Shown: positions 1 to 5,675, counted from the stretch's first letter. The stretch: DNA of 10,807 nt from Actinomycetes bacterium (GCA_022600695.1 JAHZJY010000225.1:1-10807); one strand, 5' to 3'. The notes: generated by a model from the letters alone, not told the origin. Translations and numbers: made by a program.

Positions 1-330
1 ACGACGATCAGTGCGGTCAACGATCGCAACGTCGGCTATATCGGCCTTTTCGGATTCGGCGCGGTGCTCGGGCTGGCATCCTTCGTCACCCTGCTGAAGT
101 GGCTGCTCGCCAACCGGGCCCGGATCACCCTCGTCATCATCGCCGGGCTCATGGTGGGGTCGCTTCGGGCGCTGTGGCCGTGGCAGTCCGCGGACCGTGA
201 TCTGCTGGCGCCGTCCACCGATCTCGGCCCGGTGCTGCTGTTGTTCACCACAGGTGTGGCAGTCGTCGTGGTTTTGCTGCTGGTCGAACGGCGGCTGGGC
301 ATCTCCGAGGAGCAGACGGATTTCGCCTGA
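1..330 (+). CDS. DUF368 family membrane protein, C-terminal part (5' end outside window)
   Basis: Frame 1 is open from the window edge to a TGA at 328-330, giving the last 109 residues of a polytopic membrane protein. The segments NDRNVGYIGLFGFGAVLGL and GLMVGSLRALWPW are characteristic of the end of DUF368 proteins. A final hydrophobic helix (VLLLFTTGVAVVVVLLLVE) follows, then a short polar tail. DUF368 proteins (PopT) have been shown in other bacteria to act as polyprenyl-phosphate translocases that recycle the lipid carrier used for envelope polymers. That role for this protein is inferred from the family, with decaprenyl phosphate as the expected mycobacterial substrate. The gene runs toward the lipoprotein gene 85 bases downstream, which has its own candidate promoter. 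A DedA protein, from the other family with this function, is encoded about 1.1 kb away on the opposite strand. The family call is strong; the start and N-terminal half cannot be judged. Confidence 0.85.
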   Translation, partial: TTISAVNDRNVGYIGLFGFGAVLGLASFVTLLKWLLANRARITLVIIAGLMVGSLRALWPWQSADRDLLAPSTDLGPVLLLFTTGVAVVVVLLLVERRLGISEEQTDFA

Positions 331-372
331 CCGCCGAGATCCCGGTGGCGCCGTGCAACGTCGAAACCCGGC

Positions 373-378
373 TATGCT
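373..378 (+). promoter_or_regulatory. Candidate -10 element for the lipoprotein gene
   Basis: TATGCT fits the mycobacterial SigA -10 pattern TAnnnT and lies 37 bases before the ATG at 416. This leaves room for a leader of about 30 nt carrying the AAGGAG ribosome binding site at 399-404. No convincing -35 hexamer is visible at the right distance. This is a pattern match only. Confidence 0.35.
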
Positions 379-415
379 CAGCGCCAGCACGCAAGGCGAA
401 GGAGAACGTGAACCG

Positions 416-1087
416 ATGAAGAAGATCACGACGGCAGGGCTGGCCGTGGTGGCGGTGAGCGTCGTACTCGCCGGCTGCAGCCCCACGAGCGAGCAGGCTG
501 CCACGGTCACATCGGAAACCACGCCCGCAGCGTCGTCCGGGCCTGAGCCAGAGCGGATGGACAACACCACCCTGCACACCTACATCACCGAGAACGAGAT
601 CGCCGAGACCCCGTTCGCCGACGGTGACCCGGGCACGCCGGATATCGAGTTCCCGATACCGGACGGCTGGAGCGCGGCCGGCGACGACACCCCGGACTGG
701 GCGTTCGGCGCGATCAGGTTCGACAAGCCGGTCGACCCCGAAGACCCGCCGATCATGATCGCCATCGCCTCCAAGCTCACCGGTGACGTGGATCCGGAGA
801 AGATTCTGGAGTACGCGCCCGGACAGTTGAACGAGCTGCCCGAGTTCACGCCCATCGGCGAGCCGGAGAAGGACTCGCTCGGTGGTTTCGAGGCCATCGA
901 CTACGCCGGGACCTACGTGTGGGAGGGCAAGAAGCGGATAGTCGGCCAGCAGACGATCGTCATACCGGGAAAGGACGCGTTATTCGTCCTGCAACTCAAC
1001 GGCGATGCACTCGACGGGCAGGAAGACGTCGTGCTCGAGGCAGCCAACATCATCGCCGAGCAGACCACGATCACCGTTCCGTCCTGA
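416..1087 (+). CDS. LpqN/LpqT-family secreted lipoprotein
   Basis: The 223-residue protein begins with a classic lipoprotein signal: MKK, a hydrophobic stretch, and the lipobox LAGC with the acylated cysteine at residue 21. A low-complexity Ser/Thr/Glu/Pro linker (about 22-50) leads into a globular domain (about 55-220). The segments IEFPIPDGW, GAIRFDKPVD and a terminal EAANIIAEQTTI resemble the mycobacterial Lpp-LpqN family (LpqN, LpqT, Mtc28). Members are anchored outside the cytoplasmic membrane, and LpqN has been linked to MmpL transporters and envelope biogenesis; whether this copy does the same is inference. The ATG at 416 is preceded by AAGGAG (399-404) at a good distance and gives a proper signal peptide. 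A longer reading of the frame is possible upstream but lacks these features. The next gene on the same strand starts 32 bases after the stop, so the two may be co-transcribed. Confidence 0.85.
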   Translation: MKKITTAGLAVVAVSVVLAGCSPTSEQAATVTSETTPAASSGPEPERMDNTTLHTYITENEIAETPFADGDPGTPDIEFPIPDGWSAAGDDTPDWAFGAIRFDKPVDPEDPPIMIAIASKLTGDVDPEKILEYAPGQLNELPEFTPIGEPEKDSLGGFEAIDYAGTYVWEGKKRIVGQQTIVIPGKDALFVLQLNGDALDGQEDVVLEAANIIAEQTTITVPS

Positions 1088-1119
1088 CCGGACGATCGCC
1101 AGACTCACCGGAGAACCAG

Positions 1120-1422
1120 ATGACATCTCGTAGCACGGCTTCCCGCCTCCTGATGGCCGCGGCGTTCGTGGGGGCGCTGCTTGCGGCCCCGGTGATCACC
1201 GCGCCGCCGGCCGCAGCCGCCTGCCCGGCCAACACGATCGCCGATCCCCGCACCGGGGTCTGCTGGCCGCAGTCCCAGACCACCCTGGGCATCTCCGGTC
1301 CGGGCGGAATCTGCCTGCCGGGCCGGATCGGGTTGTGCCTGGGAGCGCTGCAGAACTCGGCGGTCCCGGGCGCGGCGATACGCCCGCCGACACCGGCCGG
1401 GGCCAACCGGGTCTGGCCGTGA
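1120..1422 (+). CDS. Small secreted four-cysteine protein, function unknown
   Basis: A 100-residue protein with a Sec-type signal peptide: polar start MTSRSTASR, a hydrophobic core at about residues 10-28, and an Ala-rich cleavage region ending AAAAC. The mature protein is about 65 residues and has exactly four cysteines at 35, 48, 65 and 73, within ACPANTIADPRTGVCW and GGICLPGRIGLCLG, followed by a Pro/Ala-rich tail. The even number of cysteines in a small exported protein suggests two disulfides. The residue three before Cys35 is Ala, so it is not a typical lipobox. GGAG at 1110-1113 lies six bases before the ATG and supports this start. The gene follows the lipoprotein by 32 bases, and its stop lies only four bases from the stop of the convergent DedA gene. 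I do not recognise a named family. Its reality rests on the ribosome binding site, signal peptide and cysteine pattern. Confidence 0.75.
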   Translation: MTSRSTASRLLMAAAFVGALLAAPVITAPPAAAACPANTIADPRTGVCWPQSQTTLGISGPGGICLPGRIGLCLGALQNSAVPGAAIRPPTPAGANRVWP

Positions 1423-1426
1423 CGGT

Positions 1427-2089
1427 CTAGTCGTCCTCGGGAAGGACTCCGCGCCGGCGCAGCACGTTGCGCCCCACCGCTGACAGTCCGGGCAGGATCG
1501 ACAGGAACACGATCAGCAGGATCACCAGTTGCAGGTTGTTCTTCACTACTGACACGTTGCCCAGGTAGTACCCCAGCACCGTCATGCCCGCCCCCCAGAC
1601 GATGCCGCCGACGATGTTGTAGGTCAAGAACACCCGGTAGCGCATGGCGGACACCCCGGCCAGCACCGGCGCATAGGTGCGCACGATCGGGACGAACCGG
1701 GCCAGGATGATCGTCTTGGGTCCGTGTCTTTCGAAGAATGCGTGCGATTCGTCGACGTAGCGCTTCTTGAAGATGCGGGAGTCTTCCCTGTCGAACAGGG
1801 CCGGGCCGATCCGGCGGCCGATGAAGTACGCGCACTGGTCACCGAGAATCGCCGCGATCGGCACGCCGATCACCAGCGCCCAGATGTTCACCGGCGGATT
1901 CGGCGCCGCCGCCAGCAACCCACCGGTGAACAGCAGCGAATCCCCGGGGAGCAACGGAAACAGCAGACCCGTCTCGATAAAGACGATGATCAGGATGCCC
2001 GGCAGTACAGCCGAGGCGAACAGTCCGCCGTCGCCCAGCCAGTACATCGGGTCCAGGATGCTGGGCAGGGCGAGCACGGTGGTGGTCAT
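1427..2089 (-). CDS. DedA family membrane protein (Rv0364-like)
   Basis: A 220-residue polytopic protein with the full DedA (SNARE-associated, PF09335) pattern. FIETGLLFPLLPGDSLL (38-53) is the first re-entrant segment. GDQCAYFIGRRIG (83-95) and FFERHGPKTIILARFVPIVRT (118-138) follow, with MRYRVF and a helix containing NIVGGIVWG after that. Glu39, Asp50, Arg131 and Arg137 correspond to acidic and arginine residues required in E. coli YqjA/YghB. DedA proteins (UptA and relatives) are reported to flip polyprenyl phosphate back to the cytoplasmic face, probably coupled to an ion gradient. That function is inferred here. The length is normal and there is a charged C-terminal tail (RRRGVLPEDD). 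The ATG at 2089 has no clear Shine-Dalgarno, but a TAnnnT box sits 8 bases upstream, suggesting a leaderless mRNA. It is divergent from fbaA, as Rv0364 is from fba in M. tuberculosis. Confidence 0.93.
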   Translation of the reverse strand: MTTTVLALPSILDPMYWLGDGGLFASAVLPGILIIVFIETGLLFPLLPGDSLLFTGGLLAAAPNPPVNIWALVIGVPIAAILGDQCAYFIGRRIGPALFDREDSRIFKKRYVDESHAFFERHGPKTIILARFVPIVRTYAPVLAGVSAMRYRVFLTYNIVGGIVWGAGMTVLGYYLGNVSVVKNNLQLVILLIVFLSILPGLSAVGRNVLRRRGVLPEDD

Positions 2090-2097
2090 GGGCCCCC

Positions 2098-2103
2098 AAG
2101 ATA
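2098..2103 (-). promoter_or_regulatory. Candidate -10 element for a leaderless DedA transcript
   Basis: On the minus strand TATCTT matches TAnnnT and ends eight bases before the DedA ATG at 2089. Transcription would then begin at or next to the start codon. Leaderless mRNAs are common in mycobacteria, and no purine-rich ribosome binding site competes with this reading. No good -35 is seen. Confidence 0.35.
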
Positions 2104-2113
2104 CGGGTGGGGT

Positions 2114-2119
2114 TTGACA
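2114..2119 (+). promoter_or_regulatory. Perfect TTGACA -35-like hexamer upstream of fbaA
   Basis: TTGACA is an exact consensus -35 hexamer 61 bases before the fbaA ATG. No TAnnnT element lies 16-19 bases downstream (the 17-base position reads ACCCTT), so the promoter is incomplete as read. Two copies of TCAGACG, at 2129-2135 and 2147-2153, lie downstream in the leader region and could be regulatory or chance. Confidence 0.25.
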
Positions 2120-2179
2120 TACTTCCCCTCAGACGAACCCTTCCTGTCAGACGCGCCCGATCAGCCGAGAGGACCTGCC

Positions 2180-3217
2180 ATGCCCATCGCCACCCCCGAG
2201 GTCTACGCGGAGATGCTGGATCGCGCCAAGGAGCACGAGTTCGCTTTTCCGGCGATCAACTGCACGTCCTCGGAGACCATCAACGCAGCCCTCAAGGGGT
2301 TCGCCGACGCCGGCAGCGACGGGATCATCCAGTTCTCGACCGGCGGTGCCGAGTTCGGATCGGGACTGGGGGTCAAGGATATGGTCGCCGGCGCGGTGGC
2401 GCTGGCCGAGTTCGCCCACGTCATCGCCGAGCGGTACCCGATCACCGTGGCGCTGCACACCGACCACTGCCCCAAGGACAAGCTCGACACCTACGTCCGG
2501 CCCCTGCTGGCCGTCTCCGCGGACCGGGTGCAGGCCGGCCGCCCCCCGCTGTTCCAGTCCCACATGTGGGACGGATCGGCGGTGCCGATCAAGGAGAACC
2601 TCTCGATCGCCCAGGAACTGCTGGCCCGGGCTGCCGCCGCCAAGATCATCCTCGAGGTGGAGATCGGGGTCGTGGGCGGTGAGGAGGATGGTGTCGAGGC
2701 TGAGATCAACGACAAGCTGTACACCAGCTCGGAGGATTTCGAACAGACCGTCGCGGCGCTGGGAGCGGGTGAGAACGGCCGGTATCTGCTGGCCGCGACC
2801 TTCGGTAACGTCCACGGCGTCTACAAGCCCGGCAACGTGGTGCTCAAGCCCGAGGTGCTCGCCGAGGGCCAGCGGGTGGCGGCGGCCGCGCTGGGGTTGG
2901 CCGATGGTGCCAAACCGTTCGACTTCGTCTTTCACGGTGGGTCCGGGTCACTGAAGTCGGAGATCGAGGACTCACTGCGCTACGGGGTGGTGAAGATGAA
3001 CGTCGACACCGACACCCAGTACGCCTTCACCCGGCCGCTGGCCGGCCATATGTTCACCAACTACGACGGCGTGCTGAAGATCGACGGCGAGGTGGGGAAC
3101 AAGAAGGTGTACGACCCGCGCAGTTATCTGAAGAAGGCCGAGGCCGGGATGAGCGCCCGGGTCGTCGAGGCCTGCAACGATCTGTGCAGCGCCGGCCGGA
3201 GCGTGTCGGGCTCCTAA
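2180..3217 (+). CDS. fbaA: Class II fructose-1,6-bisphosphate aldolase
   Basis: The 345-residue enzyme cleaves fructose-1,6-bisphosphate to glyceraldehyde-3-phosphate and dihydroxyacetone phosphate, and runs in reverse in gluconeogenesis. It is cytosolic and zinc dependent. The sequence is near-identical in layout to the mycobacterial enzyme. FAFPAINCTSSETINAAL is near the N-terminus. HTDHC places the catalytic Asp95 and zinc ligand His96. The Z-loop GGEEDGV is at 166-172. TFGNVHGVY holds ligand His212, FHGGSGS (251-257) holds ligand His252 and the phosphate-binding loop, and KMNVDTDTQ (272-280) also contacts substrate. No key residue is missing and the length is normal. The ATG is supported by GAGAGGA at 2167-2173; the frame stays open upstream but carries no aldolase sequence. 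It is divergent from DedA and convergent with the Rv0361-like gene, matching the order around Rv0363c except that mgtE is absent. The stop codon's last base begins a 13-bp tandem repeat. Confidence 0.97.
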   Translation: MPIATPEVYAEMLDRAKEHEFAFPAINCTSSETINAALKGFADAGSDGIIQFSTGGAEFGSGLGVKDMVAGAVALAEFAHVIAERYPITVALHTDHCPKDKLDTYVRPLLAVSADRVQAGRPPLFQSHMWDGSAVPIKENLSIAQELLARAAAAKIILEVEIGVVGGEEDGVEAEINDKLYTSSEDFEQTVAALGAGENGRYLLAATFGNVHGVYKPGNVVLKPEVLAEGQRVAAAALGLADGAKPFDFVFHGGSGSLKSEIEDSLRYGVVKMNVDTDTQYAFTRPLAGHMFTNYDGVLKIDGEVGNKKVYDPRSYLKKAEAGMSARVVEACNDLCSAGRSVSGS

Positions 3218-3255
3218 TGTGATCGCCGGATGTGATTGCCGGATGTGATCGCCGG
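3217..3255. repeat. 13-bp tandem repeat, three copies, between convergent stops
   Basis: Three consecutive 13-bp units read ATGTGATCGCCGG, ATGTGATTGCCGG and ATGTGATCGCCGG, differing at one base. The array starts on the last base of the fbaA stop codon and ends six bases before the convergent gene's stop at 3262-3264, so it fills almost the whole gap. The units are direct repeats with no good hairpin, so this does not look like a standard terminator. It may be a small variable-number locus. Confidence 0.85.
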
Positions 3256-3261
3256 CCGAAG

Positions 3262-4032
3262 TCAGTTGTTCTGGCAGATCTTCCACTGATCGTCGCGGAA
3301 CTGCAGATCGAAGCTGCGCGTCGAGGTGGTCGTCGGGTCGAACGCCATGTACGAGGTGACGTTGGCCTCGGCCTGATCACCGTTGATCACCACCTCGTCG
3401 ATGCTGGCGATCACCGGATACTGTTCGGCCGCCAGGATCCGGGTGGAGGCCTCCGCCCATGAGGCGTCGTCGAAAACGGCGTAGTCATCTCTGGTCTGTC
3501 CGCAGGTGATGTCCCGCAGGGTGGCCAGGTCGCCGTCGCGCACCGCGGTGTCGAAGGTTTCGATGGTTGAGCGCACCATATTCTCCTGCGCCTCCCGGGC
3601 GGCGCCGGCCCGCAGGAACAGCGCCAGGCCGATGATCGCGGCGGCCAGTACCGCGGCCAGGACCAGCAGGCTCGGGATGAGCCACCTGGGCCGCCGCGGT
3701 CCGCGTGGCGGGATGGCCTGCGGTGCCGCGGTGCGGGGCGGCGGGCCGGCCGCGGAGCTGTCCTCGGCGCCGGTGGCGATGAACTCGGTCTCGTCATCGG
3801 GCAACCGGTCGATGATCTGCGTCGATCCCGCGTCGAAACCCGGAGCGGTGTAGCGACGTTCACCGGTGGCCGGCGCCGGGGGGTCGGTTTCCGGGGGAGC
3901 CTCGGCCGCACCCGCTGTTTCGGCCACCCCGGTCACCTCGATCACCTCGGTCACCGGATCGTTGTCCGCCATCGGCCGGCCGCCGGCGGTCTCGGCGCCG
4001 TCGCCGGGGTCGGTCCCGGATGGGTTCGGCAT
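3262..4032 (-). CDS. Rv0361-like single-pass membrane protein with extracytoplasmic domain
   Basis: A 256-residue protein in three parts. Residues 1-115 are a disordered Pro/Ala/Asp/Glu-rich cytoplasmic region ending in the basic RGPRRPRW. One transmembrane helix spans about 117-140. An outer domain (about 145-256) has the look of the NTF2-like, Mce-associated folds common in mycobacteria: ENMVRSTIETFDTAVRDGDLATLRDITC, then VNVTSY-like strands, and a final FRDDQWKICQNN. Cys177 and Cys253 are the only cysteines in the outer domain and could form a disulfide. The position next to DUF3151 and fba matches Rv0361. No enzymatic motif is visible and the function is unknown. The ATG at 4032 is preceded by GGAGGG about 14 bases away, rather far. 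ATG 3972 is an alternative without a ribosome binding site. The frame stays open upstream to 4278, but that stretch covers the palindrome array and looks non-coding. Confidence 0.8.
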   Translation of the reverse strand: MPNPSGTDPGDGAETAGGRPMADNDPVTEVIEVTGVAETAGAAEAPPETDPPAPATGERRYTAPGFDAGSTQIIDRLPDDETEFIATGAEDSSAAGPPPRTAAPQAIPPRGPRRPRWLIPSLLVLAAVLAAAIIGLALFLRAGAAREAQENMVRSTIETFDTAVRDGDLATLRDITCGQTRDDYAVFDDASWAEASTRILAAEQYPVIASIDEVVINGDQAEANVTSYMAFDPTTTSTRSFDLQFRDDQWKICQNN

Positions 4033-4061
4033 GGTGTGGTGGGGGTCCCTCCGGGTGCTTC

Positions 4062-4127
4062 TGTCTTCGGACGACACTGCTGCTGCTGTCTTCGGAAGAC
4101 ACGGGGTGCTGCTGTCTGCGGAAGACA
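4062..4127. promoter_or_regulatory. Triple 15-bp palindrome, probable multi-site operator
   Basis: Three copies of an inverted repeat lie in the gap between the divergent Rv0361-like and DUF3151 genes. They are TGTCTTCGGACGACA (4062-4076, one mismatch), TGTCTTCGGAAGACA (4087-4101, perfect 7-bp arms around one central base) and TGTCTGCGGAAGACA (4113-4127, one mismatch). Each is preceded by TGCTKC, and their centres are 25 and 26 bases apart. The uneven spacing is not a multiple of three, so it does not encode a protein repeat. The left edge of the minus-strand candidate promoter TAATGT overlaps the third copy. The arrangement suggests cooperative binding by a dimeric repressor or activator. 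I do not recognise the motif as the site of any regulator known to me, and no regulator gene is in the window. Confidence 0.7.
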
Positions 4128-4130
4128 TTA
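4125..4130 (-). promoter_or_regulatory. Candidate -10 element for the Rv0361-like gene
   Basis: TAATGT on the minus strand fits TAnnnT and overlaps the third palindrome. Transcription from it would give a leader of about 85 nt containing the other two palindromes, so a protein bound there could block initiation or elongation. The call is a pattern match without a -35. Confidence 0.3.
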
Positions 4131-4177
4131 GCCGGTGCCTGGGACAATCGGTCTGCAACGTCCCCGGGCCACACCGG

Positions 4178-4183
4178 TACGGT
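4178..4183 (+). promoter_or_regulatory. Candidate -10 element for the DUF3151 gene
   Basis: TACGGT fits TAnnnT and ends 13 bases before an in-frame ATG at 4197 and 22 before the ATG at 4206, allowing a very short or nearly leaderless mRNA. It partly overlaps a 12-bp perfect palindrome CGGTCCGGACCG (4180-4191). The evidence is weak in such GC-rich sequence. Confidence 0.25.
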
Positions 4184-4205
4184 CCGGACCGGCACAATGG
4201 TCCCC

Positions 4206-4622
4206 ATGACGTCGTTTGGTGATCTCCTGGGGCCTGCCCCCGTGCTGCTGCCCGCTGATATCGAGGCCGAGGCGGCACTTGAGGCGGGGGATGACCCGGC
4301 CGCGGTGGCCGCCGCGCATCCCGCTGCCTCAGTGGCCTGGGCCGGTCTGGCGGAGGAGGCCCTCGATGATGACAAGGCGATCACCGCCTACGCCTACGCG
4401 CGCACCGGCTACCACCGCGGTCTGGACCAGCTGCGCCGCAACGGCTGGAAGGGTTTCGGGCCGGTGCCGTTCAGCCACGAGCCGAATCGCGGTTTCCTGC
4501 GCTGCGTGGCGGCGCTGGCCCGCGCCGCCGACACCATCGGGGAGACCGCTGAGTTCGAACGTTGCCGGGATCTGCTCGACGACTGCGATCCGGCCGCCCG
4601 CGCCGAACTCGGTCTGAGCTGA
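4206..4622 (+). CDS. DUF3151 family protein (Rv0360c-like)
   Basis: A soluble 138-residue protein without signal peptide or membrane segment. It begins MTSFGDLLGP and carries AAHPAASVAWAGLAE (36-50). The strongly conserved core AYAYARTGYHRGLDQLRRNG WKGFGPVPFSHEPNRGF covers about 61-97, followed by LRCVAALARAADTIGE (98-113). This is the pattern of DUF3151, a family found mainly in actinobacteria. The helix-rich sequence and the alternating Ala/Leu pattern resemble a TPR-like helical fold, but that is only impression. No catalytic motif is visible and the function is unknown. An in-frame ATG three codons upstream (4197) is a possible alternative start; neither has a clear ribosome binding site. 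It is divergent from the Rv0361-like gene across the triple palindrome and could share that control. It ends 13 bases from the stop of the convergent CDF gene. Confidence 0.88.
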   Translation: MTSFGDLLGPAPVLLPADIEAEAALEAGDDPAAVAAAHPAASVAWAGLAEEALDDDKAITAYAYARTGYHRGLDQLRRNGWKGFGPVPFSHEPNRGFLRCVAALARAADTIGETAEFERCRDLLDDCDPAARAELGLS

Positions 4623-4635
4623 AGCGTCGCCGCGG

Positions 4636-5529
4636 TCAGACATCGCCGTTGACCGGGCAGCTCTCGGCCGTCCCGGGTGACTCGATCTGAACGGTGGCAT
4701 GGTCAAGTCCGCGCGCGGCCAGCACCGCCCGCGCATCATCGAGCACCTGGCTGGAGCGCCCATCGCTGGCGAGGTGCGCGGTCGCCATATCCCTGCCCGG
4801 GGCCAGCGTCCACACATGCAGATCGTGCACCTCGGTGACGCCGTCGACCGCGGCCAGCGCCGAACGCAGTTCGGCGACGTCGATATGGGCCGGAGATGAC
4901 TCCGACAGGATGCGCAGCGCGGCGCGGGCCAGCGCGATCGCCCGCGGCAGCACCCACATCGCCACCAGCACGGCCACCAGGGCGTCGGCATACGGCCAAC
5001 GTGTCGTCACGGTCACGATGCCGGCGATCAGCACCCCGACACTGCTGACCGCGTCGGCCATCACCTCCATGTAGGCGCCCTTGACCGCCAGGCTGCTCTC
5101 GGCCTGCGAGCGGAGCAGCAGGACGACGGTGATATTGGCGCTCAGGGCGGCGAGTGCCACCAGGATCATCGGCCAACCGGGCACGTCCGGCTTCTCCCCG
5201 AGCCGTTGAATCGCCTCGTAGACGATGAACGCCGCCACACCCAGCAGCAGTACCGCGTTGGCGACGGCGGTGAACACCTCGGCCCGATGCCAGCCGTAGG
5301 TACGCGCCGCCGACTTCGATCCCCTCCTGGCCATCAGCAGCGCGGTCAGGCCCATGAACATCGCCACCAGATCGGTGAGCATGTGGCTGGCATCGGCCAG
5401 CAGTGCGAGTGATCCGATTATCAGCGCGGTGGTGATCTCGACGACGAAGAAGACCCCGAGGATGCTCGCTGCCAGAATCATCCGGCTCACCCGGGTGTCG
5501 GCAGTCCCGTGGCTGTGTCCGGCTCCCAT
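4636..5529 (-). CDS. Cation diffusion facilitator transporter (probable Zn exporter)
   Basis: A 297-residue CDF protein that should exchange cytosolic divalent metal for protons across the membrane. It begins MGAGHSHG, a short His-rich end typical of the family. Six hydrophobic segments follow. HMLTD in the second gives metal-site residues His49 and Asp53. YGWHRAEV (78-85) is the conserved loop. EVMAD in the fifth supplies Glu155 and Asp159. The cytoplasmic domain contains VHDLHVWTLAPG (234-245). The His/Asp site points to zinc or cadmium; Glu155 replaces the more usual His, as in some CzcD-type relatives. It resembles M. smegmatis ZitA, but I cannot confirm orthology. The ATG at 5529 is preferred because it gives the family N-terminus; a GTG at 5574 adds 15 unlike residues. 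It sits between DUF3151 and S2P, where M. tuberculosis has no such gene as I recall it. Confidence 0.92.
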   Translation of the reverse strand: MGAGHSHGTADTRVSRMILAASILGVFFVVEITTALIIGSLALLADASHMLTDLVAMFMGLTALLMARRGSKSAARTYGWHRAEVFTAVANAVLLLGVAAFIVYEAIQRLGEKPDVPGWPMILVALAALSANITVVLLLRSQAESSLAVKGAYMEVMADAVSSVGVLIAGIVTVTTRWPYADALVAVLVAMWVLPRAIALARAALRILSESSPAHIDVAELRSALAAVDGVTEVHDLHVWTLAPGRDMATAHLASDGRSSQVLDDARAVLAARGLDHATVQIESPGTAESCPVNGDV

Positions 5530-5629
5530 CGGCCGGATTATTCCAGCCGTCACCGGGCCGGGTCTATGGGTCACGAACGGTACAAAGGACCCTATTCGGG
5601 CCGGTCTGGGAGCTTTATCATGGCGGTGG

Positions 5630-5657
5630 TACGGCAGCGACGGGGGGCGCTGCCGTA
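5630..5657 (-). terminator. Strong hairpin, probable terminator of the S2P operon
   Basis: TACGGCAGCG (5630-5639) pairs perfectly with CGCTGCCGTA (5648-5657) around an eight-base loop, giving a 10-bp GC-rich stem 18 bases past the S2P stop. A second, smaller hairpin lies between them: TTCGTC (5658-5663) with GACGAA (5669-5674). No T-tract follows on the minus strand, which is common for mycobacterial terminators. The rest of the gap (5530-5629) is upstream of the CDF gene and holds no clear promoter. Confidence 0.6.
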
Positions 5658-5675
5658 TTCGTCATTCGGACGAAA

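Noticed and set aside
197..415. Upstream extension of the lipoprotein frame into the DUF368 gene
   Set aside because: The ATG at 416 has a good ribosome binding site and begins a textbook lipoprotein signal peptide.
1724..2179. Upstream extension of the fbaA frame into DedA
   Set aside because: Aldolase homology starts at the ATG at 2180, which has its own ribosome binding site; the extension is antisense to DedA.
2147..2935. Long minus-strand frame opposite fbaA
   Set aside because: It is antisense to a certain gene, Gly/Arg/Val-rich with no recognisable motif, and is expected as a shadow in high-GC sequence.
4056..4127. CRISPR-like array
   Set aside because: Repeat units of about 21 bases are separated by only four or five bases, too short for spacers, and no cas genes are nearby.
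4180..4191. Perfect 12-bp palindrome CGGTCCGGACCG near the DUF3151 start
   Set aside because: Only C/G-rich with a single copy; such palindromes are frequent by chance in this base composition, so it is mentioned but not called as a separate operator.
4033..4278. Upstream extension of the Rv0361-like reading frame, making a 338-residue protein
   Set aside because: The extra residues cover the palindrome array, have no conserved character, and the 25/26-base repeat spacing does not preserve frame.
5530..5574. GTG start giving a 15-residue longer CDF protein
   Set aside because: There is no ribosome binding site and the added residues are unlike the family, whose N-terminus matches MGAGHSHG.
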